Below are positions 35,638 to 46,727 of a stretch of DNA of 64,000 bases, piece by piece. A model generated the notes under the pieces. It did not search any database. It was given only the letters and a program-made list of their open reading frames with translations, and had not been told where the DNA came from. How positions within the stretch are numbered: position 1 is the stretch's first letter; each line of letters opens with the position of its first letter. The position numbers and the translations under genes are program-made. The DNA comes from Microstegium vimineum (lineage: Eukaryota; Streptophyta; Magnoliopsida; Poales; Poaceae). Where the stretch lies: NCBI GenBank assembly GCA_022036555.1, contig CM039122.1, positions 46,985,600 to 47,049,599 on the forward strand. Reading direction: 5' to 3'.

Positions 35638-36729
35638 TATGCTAGCTCCTACGTGGGACGAAAAATATAATTGCCAAAAGTTTATTTCATAATGCTAATA
35701 TCATACTTTTAAAACGAAGGACGATAGCTATATGGAGGCAGTGGAGACTCGTAGGGAGAATGCAAGTACAATTAAATAAATGAACAAAATTATTTGCAAA
35801 AATTAGTCTAAGTGAAAAAAAGCTCTGAATGTTATATAATGTAAAAAAGCTGGCTAGCCAAGCTATTTACACGAGCCAGAGCCACTTTGCTCCTTTCTAT
35901 AATAAAGAGTACAAAAAGAAAGAAAATTGTGTGGGGCCCACAACGTCACTATGAGTAGCATGATCATCCGCGCATACTTGCGGGGCAGCAAATTGGCAAA
36001 GACATATGATAGGTCATCGCAAAGACCTAAAAGGTCATTCCTGTTTAATCGTGCGTTACATTGTTCCTATTCCCAAGATAAAGCAAAGAGAGAGGAGAAG
36101 ACGACGGCGACCATGTTATTTTCTCCTATCTTCAGTCTGCAATCTGTTGTCTTCGAAACTATAAAGAATACTAGGAGAGAACAAAAAACAACGCCGCCAT
36201 ATGTGTATATTTTAACTCATATACTTATAGCGGAGTGGTAGCTTGAGGTCCTCATTATCTTGCACGTGGTACATTTCACCATGCGTGCGTGGTGCCATCA
36301 ACACAGCGCATGCATACCTGCATTCTTTATTTCTTTTTCTACATTGGTTTGATTCATGGGTTATGGTCATGGAGGAATCTGACTTTACAAACAAACAATT
36401 GTTCATTCTGGATTGACGCCGCACCAAACCGGATCAAGACCGAGAAAGTATTGATTTCTCGTGTCCATACACATGAAGCACCACGCTGAGAGGCGCTAGG
36501 AGGGTGGTTGGTTCCTGCTGGTTCGTCCGGTGTCAATGGCTCTGCGGTCGAATTGAAATCTGGAACCAAATCACTGTCGCCTGTTCGGGTTATTTGGCTG
36601 GGTCAGTCATTAGAGTATGATGAGCAGGAGTATATGGTGGCAACATTGACAGGGGAAACCTCGCGGTTGCTTCCTTCCTCCACCCTCAAATTTTCTACTG
36701 CTCCACGTGTGGCTCGAGGAGTTCAGGAA

Positions 36730-36970
36730 GGGCGTGTTTAGATCCAAAAATTTTTAGGTTTGAGGTACTGTAGCACTTTCGTTTTTATTTGGCAATTAGT
36801 GTCTAATTATAGACTAATTAGGTTCGAAAGTTTTGTCTCGCGATTTTTCACTTAACTGTGCAATTAGTTTTTTTTCGTCTACATTTAATACTCCATACAT
36901 GTACCGCAAGATTCGATGTGACAGGTACTACGCAAAATTTTTTGGTTTTTGGATGGAACTAAACGGGGCC
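36730..36970. mobile_element. grass MITE with GTTTAG(A/T)TCC termini
   Basis: The left end GGGCGTGTTTAGATCC and the reversed right end GGCCCCGTTTAGTTCC are inverted repeats. The interior (AATTAGTGTCTAATTATAG, AAGATTCGATGTGACAGG) is a very common grass repeat. No clear target duplication was seen, so the superfamily is not assigned. Confidence 0.7.
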
Positions 36971-38449
36971 TAATTGCACCAAGAACCCACTGTGGTCTGT
37001 AGAAAGTGTACTGTACATTATTTTCTTTTTAAGAAAAAGAAAAGTATGCAGTGTCGTTAACTCACTATTCTTTAGTACCACACAAGAAAAAAAAGACATG
37101 TCGATGTGTGGCTCCATGTCACTCGAATTGCACAGTAACTAACAACAACCAGAACAATAACATGAAGATCTCGATCTTGTGGTAACCTGTTGCGTTACCC
37201 GTAGTGGCAGCATATACCGATTGATCGTGCAGGTGCAGCCCATTTCCTTTCATTTCAGCTCCATTTCATACCTCGAATCCGCTCCATCATCACTGTTGCT
37301 AATTCTGCTATGGAGCAGACGTTCATCAGACAGACGTCGTGATCCGGTTCAGACTCTCCTCCGATCAGATGGCGGACGCTTCAAACGGGGCTACGGCCGG
37401 GCAGGGCTGCGCATTTCCTTGGTCTGTGCCCTGCCCTGTCCGGCCTGACACCAACTCCAACCATCAAATTGCAACGAGAGGCGAGGCGACGAGAAGAAAA
37501 TGCGACAAGAAGGAACCCAACAGCGACAAGCCGACAACCATGGGGCGTCATTTTCGACCTGAGAAAATATAAAAGAAGCGAGACGACTTTTCGCAGATCA
37601 AATCATCACGTGTTCTGCTGACCTGACCATATAAAATTCATCAGAGGATAAACAATCAATACTGTACGTACGGGTCATGGTAGGGGATGCTTGGGTCCCA
37701 AGCCCCTGCACGAGTAAACGAGGAGCTGCACCTTCCGGGCAGTTTCCTCGCGACGGAGACCGCGGTTCAACGGGGACCTCATCCTTCCTGACAGTGGCAG
37801 CTCCAATGGCCGCTGCCAGTATTTTTTTCTTGGCATTAGTCCAGATTTCGAGTGATTTGACGCATCGCAACGGCGATGGAAAGCGATGCGATAGTCGTTG
37901 ACGCTCAAACACTGTTGGACTAGCAGAAAAGACTACCGATTCAATAGTGTTACAGTATGTAGCTATAAAATAAACTGAAATATGCTTGGTGGCTACATGA
38001 ACAGGAGCACATCATGTGGGGTGTTTTATTGGGTCATCAAACTCATTTTTGAGACATCAACCTCATTTTGAAAGGTACAATAATAATAATAACAAAAAGG
38101 TTCAACAGGATCTAATAGTAAAAAGGTTAACAGGAGCTCTATTTTTGGCTCTAAAGAATGGAAAGGCTTACGTACTAATCAGGTCACAAGCCCTCATTTC
38201 TATAGGCCCTAGAGCATCTCTCCAATTATCTTTTTTTTACAAGAGAGTACTCTAAATGATCTATGGGACACTCGATCATACATTTGGAACTCAGAATAAT
38301 TCTTTACAAATACTTGAGTGACCCACCTATCCATACATCAAGCGTTTTATGGATTTGAAGTAGCTCATACCAGAACAAGCACACAATTTTCTTAAAGACA
38401 ACTTTAGGAATCTATTTATTCAGAACTCAGGGACTAGCAATTTTAACTA

Positions 38450-38650
38450 TTTCATCTGTCCCTAAATAAATAGATTCTTAGAGTTATTTTAAGTCAAATT
38501 TTTTGAACTTTGACTGAATTTCTAGAAAGCATTAAGATTTGTGGTATCAAATTAATATCATTAGATTTACCATAGAATGTATTTTCATATAGTGCTCATT
38601 TTATGTCATAAATGTTGGTTAAAGTTAGTCAAAGTAAAAAATTAACTGCC
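38450..38650. mobile_element. Stowaway-like MITE, degraded
   Basis: The left part CATCTGTCCCTAAATAAATA with TTTTAAGTCAAA and TTTGACTGAATTTC, and the mirrored GTTAAAGTTAGTCAAAGT at the right, give the usual foldback layout. The right terminus is lost. Confidence 0.5.
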
Positions 38651-39057
38651 ACAGATTCTACTAGATTATGCCAAGGGGTCAATTTATCCTCCACTAAAGT
38701 TTTTCAAAAAGACACATTTAGTGGAAACTGGTTCATGACATTTGCCACCGTGACATAGGGTAATTGACTATGTTATACTCACTCCATCCAAAAATAATAG
38801 GGAATTGATCATATATATGAAAAGTCGTGCATAATAGACTGTGTCCTATATTTCTCCTATATATAGTATAGTCAATTGTTAAAGAATCAATATCATCTTA
38901 GAGCCCCCTTTGAACACATACCTCCGGATGCAAGTTTTATGCCCTAAATTCACACATAATTTGACTAATTGTTGGTCAACTTTGTAAAATTTGACTTTTT
39001 CCCCTAGACAAATACGCCTATGCTTTCCCAGTGGATGAAGTAGATGTTAGAAAATTA

Positions 39058-39315
39058 TTCCCTTCATATTCCTAAAGAAAGTCATTTTAAGACTATTTCA
39101 AGTCACATATTTTAAACTTTGACTATAAATAAATTCTTTTAGGTTAAACTTAAAAATATCAAAGTAATGTAAGTAGATTCAACTAGGAATGTAGTTTTAT
39201 GAAAGTATATGTTGACTATATTTTATAAATATTTATAGCAAAAAATAGCAGTTAAAATTAATTTTGGAAACCGAGTCGATGTACAAAACAACTTCCTTTA
39301 GGAATGTGGAGGGAG
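39058..39315. mobile_element. Stowaway-like MITE
   Basis: The left end TTCCCTTCATATTCCTAAAG and right end CTTTAGGAATGTGGAGGGAG are inverted repeats, flanked by TA on both sides (39056-39057 and 39316-39317). Length 258 bp. Confidence 0.75.
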
Positions 39316-40494
39316 TATTCTTTAAGGGACTTACACCCTCATCCAACTGTTCTTCCTAAATCTAATTTGTGAACCATCTCCTATTTTGAAGGTTCACACC
39401 TTGGAAAGTCTTCCCTAACCTTAAAATAAACTTTCCTAGAAATGAGAGTAGGCGGGTTTAATATGTACATGTGATAAATATTCTGAATTCAAACATTTAT
39501 TTCTAATAATTAAGTAAGCTCAGCTAGGTTCCTTCTTCATTGAGTAGTTTTTACTTAGAAGATATTTATTTTTAATCTCGAGATCTGTTACGCCTAGACC
39601 ACGCCTTGATTGTTGAGGTGACAAAGAATATGTCACTTAGCAAGGGCCTCAGTATGTTTGTCTATTAGCTTGCCACTAGTATAATGCCCGTGCTAACGCA
39701 GCGGTTTTGTCCAGAGAAATGCTTTTTAAAACAACCAATTTGTTTTTGCGGAATTTAACTTAATACACAATTTCTCTTGAACCTCTATCAAATTTCATCA
39801 GTCAAAATTCCTTTTGACTCGTACCGTTCCATTCCTCTCAAATCTCTCCTAAGCCTCCTTGGAAAATTCTCTCAAATCCATTTGAATGTTCATCAATATA
39901 ATTATTGTGAGCTTATCATGGGAGAAGGCCTTTTCCTCACCCTCCCAGCGGCCCAGCTCGCCTCCCCACTCTCCCCGCGGCCCAGCCGCACCGGCCCGCT
40001 CTACTCCTCTTGTCTCACGCTGGCCCACTCGCGACCCCGCACGCCCATACGCGCGGCCAGCATAGCTGGCCCATCAGCCGGCCGAGCCCCACCCCCAAAC
40101 CCTAGGAGCGGGCTGCTCCCAGCCGCCGTCGCCGCCCCGACCGGGAGAGGCACGCTTCCATGCGCACCCGCACTCGCGCGCCGCACGGGGCCCCACCATC
40201 GTTCGCGCCATGCGCGGCGGCCGCTGGCGGACAACACACCGGGCCACGACCAGGAGTGCGCCATGAAGTTCCCGTGGAAGAACATGGTGTACCGGTAGCT
40301 AGCGGGCGAATGGCACGGCCCGCCGACGGCGACGGCTGCGGTGCCTGGTCCCCGTGACACCGGGTCGCTCGATTTTTTTTTTCCTGTGAAAATAAGAATC
40401 ACCTGCAGCGGGGAATCGAACCGTGGCCGCCGAGAGGGGGAGAGTGCGGCGGGCGCGGGGATGTGAGGGAGGAATTTTTGACACACTTAATTTT

Positions 40495-40690
40495 GTCCGT
40501 TAGATATGAGTGAGTAAGGAGAGAGAAGACCCACAATCAATCTAGACAATTCATTTCTATATTGTTATTTTTCTGGATACATTTTCTGAGGTGTGTGGAG
40601 AAAGACCACCTGAGTGGGGGACATTTTATTTGGTGGATGTAGGAAAGAAAAAGATGACGAATTAGTAGAGTAGATTGACGTTGTGCTACT
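40495..40690. repeat. dispersed repeat, copy 1
   Basis: This copy contains GATATGAGTGAGTAAGGAGA, TTATTTTTCTGGATACATTT and GACATTTTATTTGGTGGATG in the same order and spacing as a second, same-orientation copy at 41868-42060. Together they bracket the DUF3143 gene. The family is not identified. Confidence 0.65.
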
Positions 40691-40766
40691 TCTTCAATGA
40701 CAACCTCGCCTGAAGAACAAACACGACTAAGCAATTCCTAACTCTGAGCCTGCCCTTGGTTGTGTA

Positions 40767-41637
40767 TTAAGCTCCTCCAAGTATTGCGTTTTCGATGTCT
40801 TCTCTACTTAGGGCATAGCTAAACCTTCTCTCCACATCCTTCTCAAGATTTCCAGGTCCACTTTTCAGGTGCCTAGTTGAAGATAAGGTTAGTAAATTTG
40901 CCTTCAATTGAGTAATCTAGCAGCGATTCATATTAAGAGTGATTTGATGACTCTGTTAACTATTATAACTCAGAGAATAGCTGAAAAAGGGTAAGGACAC
41001 TGACACAGCGAAGAATATTGTTCTAGATGAACAGTCCATTCTAGCTTATTAGGGGTATGACAATGTCACAGCGAAGAATCATGTTCCTAGATGAACAGTC
41101 CATTCTAGCTGAAATGGGGTAGGGCACTGAAATCCTAGCTGAACAAATTGCAACGTGCTTGTACAGAACAATGAATTACACAAACTGCAGGTCCACTCCG
41201 CGCGCTCACATAAGCTGATTCAGCAACCTAAAATAGTTAAACTACGCGCATGAATTGAATCCGCAACCAAGCGAGCACACATCGACACAGTCCAAACTAA
41301 TCTGCGGTTTGTATGTATTGTACCTGATGTGGAGGTCGGTGACGTCGAGGCTGAGACGCGCGTGCCAGAGCGACTTCTCGGCCACCCAGACGGCAGGGTC
41401 CTCGTGGGACTGCGTGAACCCGAGGCTGCGCAGCCACGCCTCGATGCACGGCAGGCTGTGTGTGTACAGCGGCTTCTTCTTCTCCGGCAGCCGCTCCAGC
41501 CACTGCGCGTCCGACGGCAGCGCCGACGCCAGCGCCACGACCCGCGACCCTCTCCCCGGCCGACCCCGCGCGCGGGGTGCCGGAGCCGCGGCTGCGACCC
41601 CCGCTCGGGCGAGCGGAATGGAGGAGGGCCGGCGGGA
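40767..41637 (-). CDS. DUF3143 family protein, plastid type; no in-frame ATG
   Basis: Two exons can be joined: exon 1 ends at 41324 (CATCAG|GTACAA) and exon 2 is 40872-40767 (AACTAG|GCACC, stop TAA). Joined, they encode the whole domain: PEKKKPLYTHSLPCIEAWLR, WVAEKSLWHARLSLDVTDLH and, from exon 2, ERRFSYALSREDIENAI. This small domain is shared by cyanobacteria and plastids; its biochemical function is unknown. Upstream of the domain the frame continues as an Arg/Ala/Pro-rich, transit-peptide-like stretch back to a TGA at 41640-41638, with no ATG anywhere in it (41637 is the first codon after that stop). Either the start has been lost by mutation or an indel, an unseen upstream exon supplies it, or initiation is non-AUG. 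The intron holds an imperfect tandem repeat (about 40996-41111). Confidence 0.75.
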
Positions 41638-41867
41638 TCAGGGCTACCAGGGCACGGAGATAACTACGCGCGTCGATCACAGCTGGGCGTGCACGGCGGA
41701 CGCTCGCGTGCGTGAATTGCGCGAACGGTGGCCGCAACTCCCGTGCGGAGTCTCGCGTGCGTGCGTTGCGTGGGAAGGAATCTCGCGTGTGTGCGCTGCT
41801 GTTCGGCGGCTGCGTGGGAAGGAGTCTCTCGTGCGTGAGAAGGAGTAGGGTAGATTTGACCCAAACG

Positions 41868-42060
41868 ATCTGCACCGTTCGATTTGAGTGAGTAAGAATA
41901 AAGAAATCTGGGAATAAATCTGAATGCTCGATTTTAATGTTGTCGTTTTTCTGGGTACACTTTGTTGGGTGGATGGATGAGTGACTCCTAAGTGGAGGAC
42001 ATTTTTTGGGTGGACCAAGAAAAGAAAAAAATGGTGAATTAGTAGGTAGAAGATTAGTAG
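41868..42060. repeat. dispersed repeat, copy 2
   Basis: This is the second copy of the repeat at 40495-40690, in the same orientation: GATTTGAGTGAGTAAGAATA, CGTTTTTCTGGGTACACTTT and GACATTTTTTGGGTGGACCA occur in matching order. It lies just upstream of the DUF3143 reading frame. Confidence 0.65.
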
Positions 42061-42289
42061 GGTAAAAAAACAACTTGAGTGATAGAAACCAAAGTCTCTT
42101 TAGAATACCTTCTAGAATTTCGAAGGACATTATAAACATAAGTAGACTATAAAGGATTGAATTTTTTTTAAAAAAACCTCATGTACTCCAAACATGTTTA
42201 GTTGTTACTTTCAAGATGATTAGACCCAATGGTTCCCAAGACCTGATGGGTGCAGCTGTTCACAAGTGGCAGTACTTATTTTACTTCTA

Positions 42290-43070
42290 GGGTCTACTGC
42301 ACGACTTCCCTTGTTTTGAACTATAACCGCATGTTTGCTTATGTTTTTTTAACTTTGCATGTTTGCCCCTATTTTTCGAACCTAAAGCTTTCAATTGCCC
42401 CTATTTCGTTTAGGAGAGTTAACGGGGTTAAGTACATGCTGAAAAGACAAAAATGCCCTCAACATGAATGCCCTCGTCGCCGCGCCGGCCGCTCGTGCCT
42501 GTATTGTCCGCGCAGACCGCCCGCACCCGTGCCTGGAGAGCTCGCGCTCCGAGCCGCACTGGCCGCCTGCCCGCTACCCGCTCCCTGCGCCCTGTGTATC
42601 GCGCTGGCCGCCCGCGCCAGGAGCCGCACGCGCACGCTGACCGCCTGCCCACGCCCCGCGCTGGCCACCCGCTCCGCCCATGCCTGGAGCCGCACACCAC
42701 GCGCTAGCTGCCCGCGCGCCTGGCCCCGCGCCTAGAGGTGCCTGCCGGCGGCTGCCGACTGCCGCGCCTCCGTATCCGGCCCCTCCCCTGAAACCTAGCT
42801 GTGGTGCTTGAAGAGCTCAGATGCTAGACAAGAGGAGAATGAGAGAGAGATGATGCTTTTTAGATAAGGGATAGTATATTCTTTCTCCATTTTTTTCTTT
42901 TCTTAAAATATATTTTTTAAATCTGTTATGTACTAACAACTAACGGTGTTAAGAAATAGGGGCAAACGTCACATTCAATTTCGAAAAACTGAGGTAAATG
43001 TACAAAATAAAAAAAATAAGAATAAATGTGTAGTTAGAGCTCAAAACAAGAACAATTATGTAATTATCCA
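42290..43070. mobile_element. Mutator-like element with GC-rich cargo (Pack-MULE candidate)
   Basis: The ends are long inverted repeats of roughly 130-150 bp: on the left GTTTTGAACTATAACCGCAT... TTGCCCCTATTTTTCGAA; on the reversed right end GTTTTGAGCTCTAACTACAC... TTTGCCCCTATTTCTTAA. The flanks are TTACTTCTA (42281-42289) and TTACTTCCA (43071-43079), a 9-bp target duplication with one transition, the Mutator hallmark. No transposase is present. The core (about 42465-42790) is about 75-80% GC with Pro/Arg/Ala-rich frames and looks like captured genic 5' sequence, but its parent gene is not recognised. Most differences between the two ends are transitions. Confidence 0.75.
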
Positions 43071-44565
43071 TTACTTCCATATGAGTAGCCGGTTGCCTCC
43101 TTAGTGATGAGCCCTCGTGCATCACCATCCCCTTCCCCCTATTTGAGGGCCTTGTCGACACAGTGGTCGAGCAGAGACCCTCCTTTATCGTTTGGTCTAA
43201 TTGTAGTTAGCTTTTTTGATTAATTTAATTGTCATATAGGCTACCTGACCGTATCTTCGTCTATTCCTTATCGGATCTTGTTTCTGGTAGAGAATTTCGA
43301 TATGAATGCCTTTGTAGGCTGGGAAACGCAACACCACATGCACTTGTGATCGCAGGCCTTATCCTGGCCGTTGGTTGTTTGTGGGTCCCACCGGTGAATA
43401 AATTTTTTTGTTTTCCCATCCTTCTCTTTCGTCTCCGTCACTTTGCATTTGCAGTTCGCACGTCGCCGCTCACCATTGATGCGGCCAGCTCGTCCGCCCC
43501 TGCTCTAGCTTCGGCCCCTTCTCTGCCGTGCCGTCTGCTCGACCTCAGCCGTCCCCAGCTTCAGCTTCGGCTGGAACTCTGCCGCCCCCACCCTCCGCCG
43601 CTCCCATGTCCGGCTCCGGCCCCGGCCTTCAGCGCCCACAGTCGCCGGTTCAGGTGGCTCCGGCGGCCCCGCCTCCACCGCCCGTGCTCGCTGCCAGTCT
43701 GCCACAGTGCCACCTCCCTCTCGCTGGTTCGCCCTCTCGTGCGAAGACGCCTGTTTCGGGCGCGAATCTCGATGCTATTGTCCGACCAAGATTAGCCCGG
43801 TGTCCGGGGCATGTGAAAATTCCACTTTGGCATCTAGCCCGACGTTCATCATGCAATTTTGGTTTTTGCATGGTTGATGCAGTTGGTGGGGAAGTTTGTG
43901 TTTCCCGTTTGCATCACCAACTTGCTGGATTCTGATCTCTAGCAGAGAAATTATCCAAACTTCAACTGCAGCATGCACGATACTCTTGGTGCCAGATTGA
44001 TGTCCCCCTATTTAATAGAATATAATATATCTCCACCTTCGGAAACAAATAATTTTGCAAAGATATGTATAAAATGTGTAATTAGGGGTTTATATGTTAT
44101 ATGCTATCAGGCTCTTTGCTTCACCCGCTCGACCTACTGAAACTGCGAGAAATCAAAACCCAACTGGCAGAATTCGTACCTAGCTCTACCGGCTTCCATA
44201 AATTTCGCGTCCAAAACAAGGTCCGGAAACACACAAGTTTTTTTTTATTTAGGAAACACACAAAGCCGGTTCATGACGGTACTATGCATGATGACATATG
44301 GGCTTCTAGCACGGTTCCACAGAGTCCAATATCTCAGACTTCGGCCCCACACATTGCGCAATGGCCCATTGCTTGCAATCCTTGAATCATGTTAGGAATT
44401 CCACCATCTTATAAGCCCAACTTTCTTAATGAAAGCGGCCCATGGAAATAAAGCCCATAAAAAGGCACGTCCAGGAAAACGGTAGAAGCATAAGGGCAAC
44501 CAGGTCTTTTCCTTCCACCCCGGCCACCTCCCTCCACTCCCGGCGACCTCGCCGCCGCCGTGGCC
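43071..44565. other. intergenic region with GC-rich patch
   Basis: A GC-rich Pro/Ser/Ala-coding patch at about 43450-43830 follows a pyrimidine-rich acceptor-like stretch and could be another captured exon; I recognise no family. The last 150 bp are the 5' flank and UTR of the next gene. Confidence 0.4.
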
Positions 44566-46727
44566 ATGGAACGGTGGACCGGCGTCCTCCACGTCCCCAT
44601 TTCCCGAGGCGGACCCCTCTTCCGCGTCGCCGCCTCACTCCTCCTCTCGCCCGCCAAAACGCTCGCCGTAAGGCCAAAACTTCCCCTTTCCTCTTCAGAG
44701 TTCAGACACTGGCCTTCTGCCTGCCTCGCCTACAGAGCCTGAACTCTCTGATGGCAGCAGGTTCCACGGGTCAACGCGATCCTTTTCACGGGCGACCGCG
44801 TCCGCGGCACTGGCGACCCGGCGATCGAACGACTCTCGGACGCCGCTCACCTGGCTGGGATTCTCGCTGGGAAGCTCCCTGTGGAGACCAATGCGTGGGT
44901 GATCGACGCCGCATGCTTTGCTGGGCCATTTGCGGTGTACCGAGAACTTGTTCCGACCGTGGACGCAGCTGGAGACCCAAAGGGGTATGACCCCACTGGC
45001 CTTCCGGCCGCTGCTGGTGTTGCCAACATCCTTGCACACAGCATCTGTGAGGTATAATGTTTAGTGAATTCCGCAAATACGAATTTTTAGCACAAATTTT
45101 CTTCAGTCAGCTGCAAAGATCATCGAATTGCTGCACAGTTTGGCTTCAGGGTTCCTATTTCTGTGCCATTCTCCCCTCAAGAGGATTCTATTAACATGCA
45201 AATGCAAAGATACTTTTCCCCCTGCTTGTAGAGCTGTAGTGGAATTCTGTGCTGTGGTTAGATTTCCTAATGCAGGAGCTGTGGAGGGAATGGTATTTTT
45301 GCTACTTTTAAGTAATTGACATGGTATTCAAAACTTTAAGCTGCTATTGTAGCACTCCTGAACTAATTTGTATTGAATGTATCTTGGATTTTCTGTTGGG
45401 ATAAGGAGGTGCTGTTTTAGTAGCTGGATGACAAACTAGTTTATTTCCTTCTTTGTTCTAAGAATGTTGATTGAGTCTCACTCATTTGGTTCACGTTTGA
45501 TGACATTAGCAAATGTTCTCTAATATTCTTTGCTGAGATAATGCTTAGGTACTGATGACATAATGCTCCAGTTTACTTTGTATAATAGACTGTTGCTTGA
45601 TAAATTCAACCATTTGCATCGGTAATGGACAAAACCTGTTGGCCGGTGTAATATTACTACAATGCTCAAGCTAGATGCTTGTTTTTCAACTCCAAAGTTA
45701 TTTCTTATCAACATTTTTTTTTTTTGCATACTAGGACATTTGGGAGACCCCATCATTTCAATATTTTCATGCTGTTATTATGTTGACATATTGTGTTTAT
45801 ACGGTTTTGAATTTTTCTAATGTTTCTGACCTAAACTGAAGCATCCCAGTTGTCTTTTCTTCCTGAAGTAATCCTAGCTGTATATTCTTTTTTAGGTAAC
45901 CCTGTTTGAATTTTCATTCCGTAACTTTCTTCTAAACTTCATACTATAAAATCTTGTGCTTTTCCATCCTCCTGTTTAATCTTTTCCCACATATTATGTG
46001 ATTAACAGATACAAAATCGGTTCATGGGGTTCTCAGCAAAGGATTTGGCAGTCAATCAGAATGCTTCAGCATCTTTGTCATCCTACTCTCCTCCTAGGAC
46101 TATCATCCTTGGCTTCAGCAAGGGTGGAGTTGTTGTCAACCAACTTGTGACAGAACTTTCTCATTGGGCATCAGGACCGATGGAAAACGCAGTTGATGTT
46201 TCAAGACCAAATCCATCGCATCTGACCCAGAGTCTCTTGCAGCCTGTTCGCTTGGCTTTTCAGCCGGCTTAAATTCAGCCAGAACAGTGTTTTTCTCTCA
46301 CAAGAAATCAGCCAGCAGTGTATAATCCTGCCAGAACAGTGCATAATCCTGCCAAACGAACAGGCCGTTGGTTCCTACTTCAAATAGTGATGTGTTATCA
46401 AGTATTTCTGAATTCCACTATGTGGATGTTAGCCTCAACTGTGCTGGAGCATACATTACTGACCATGCAGTGATCAAGAGGATATGCGATTATGTCATGC
46501 ATGCTGGTAAGAACCTCCGCTATGTCCTTCATGGCACTCCAAGGCAGTGGTCTGATCCGAACCGCTCATGGATCCGGAAGGAGAAAGACATAATGTTCCA
46601 GGTACTTCGAGATGAGGCTCAGGGGACTGAGCGAAGACTTGTGTCATCTGAAAAGCTGTATTTTGATGGTAGACCTCGCAGCCTGCTGATGCATTTTGAG
46701 ATTTTGGAAGCAATGGATATAAGCTGA
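44566..46727 (+). pseudogene. C2orf69/UPF0565 homologue, exon 3 interrupted by a MITE
   Basis: Exons: 44566-44667 (MERWTGVLHVPISRGGPLFR...), 44761-45051 and 46009-46727. The family is an alpha/beta-hydrolase-like group found in plants and animals (C2orf69, mitochondrial in man); the nucleophile-elbow-like motif GFSKGG is present in exon 3 (ILGFSKGGVVVNQL). Exon 3 is split by a 128-bp insertion at 46240-46367. Before it the frame reads SHLTQSLL; after it PTSNSDVLSSISEFHY and the conserved C-terminus to TGA 46725-46727 stay open. The insertion adds an in-frame TAA at 46270-46272 and, with its 3-bp duplication, also shifts the frame, so the last 110-120 residues are lost. All other splice sites and frames are intact, so the hit is probably recent. 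The gene may be null or give a shortened protein. Confidence 0.88.
46240..46367. mobile_element. 128-bp MITE inside a coding exon
   Basis: The left end GCCTGTTCGCTTGGC and the reversed right end GCCTGTTCGTTTGGC are near-perfect inverted repeats. TTG at 46237-46239 and 46368-46370 looks like a 3-bp target duplication. The interior has the CAGCCGGCTTAAATTCAGCC and AATCAGCCAGCAGTGTATAA words of a very common grass MITE. Confidence 0.8.

Larger units (their letters stand above)
33682..40766. other. 7-kb intergenic region rich in MITEs
   Basis: No gene is recognised. It holds four or five Stowaway-like foldbacks and one larger MITE listed separately, a 65-bp tandem duplication around 34180-34300 (units beginning with ACCGCCTCATATAACC and CCCGCCTCATGTAACC), and a GC-rich patch at 39930-40480 whose open frames look like composition artefacts. 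Confidence 0.55.

Noticed and set aside
40412..40422. tRNA/SINE-like B box GGTTCGATTCC on the - strand followed by an A-run
   Set aside because: No A box at the right distance and no tRNA fold around it; taken as chance in GC-rich DNA.
41297..42139. 280-codon open frame on the - strand overlapping DUF3143 exon 1
   Set aside because: It is a different frame from the recognisable DUF3143 domain, is Arg/Ala/Gly-rich in its second half and crosses a repeat copy; best explained by high GC suppressing stops.
43450..43935. Pro/Ser-rich + strand frame
   Set aside because: Composition-driven, no domain, no clear start or splice partners; only noted as a GC-rich patch.
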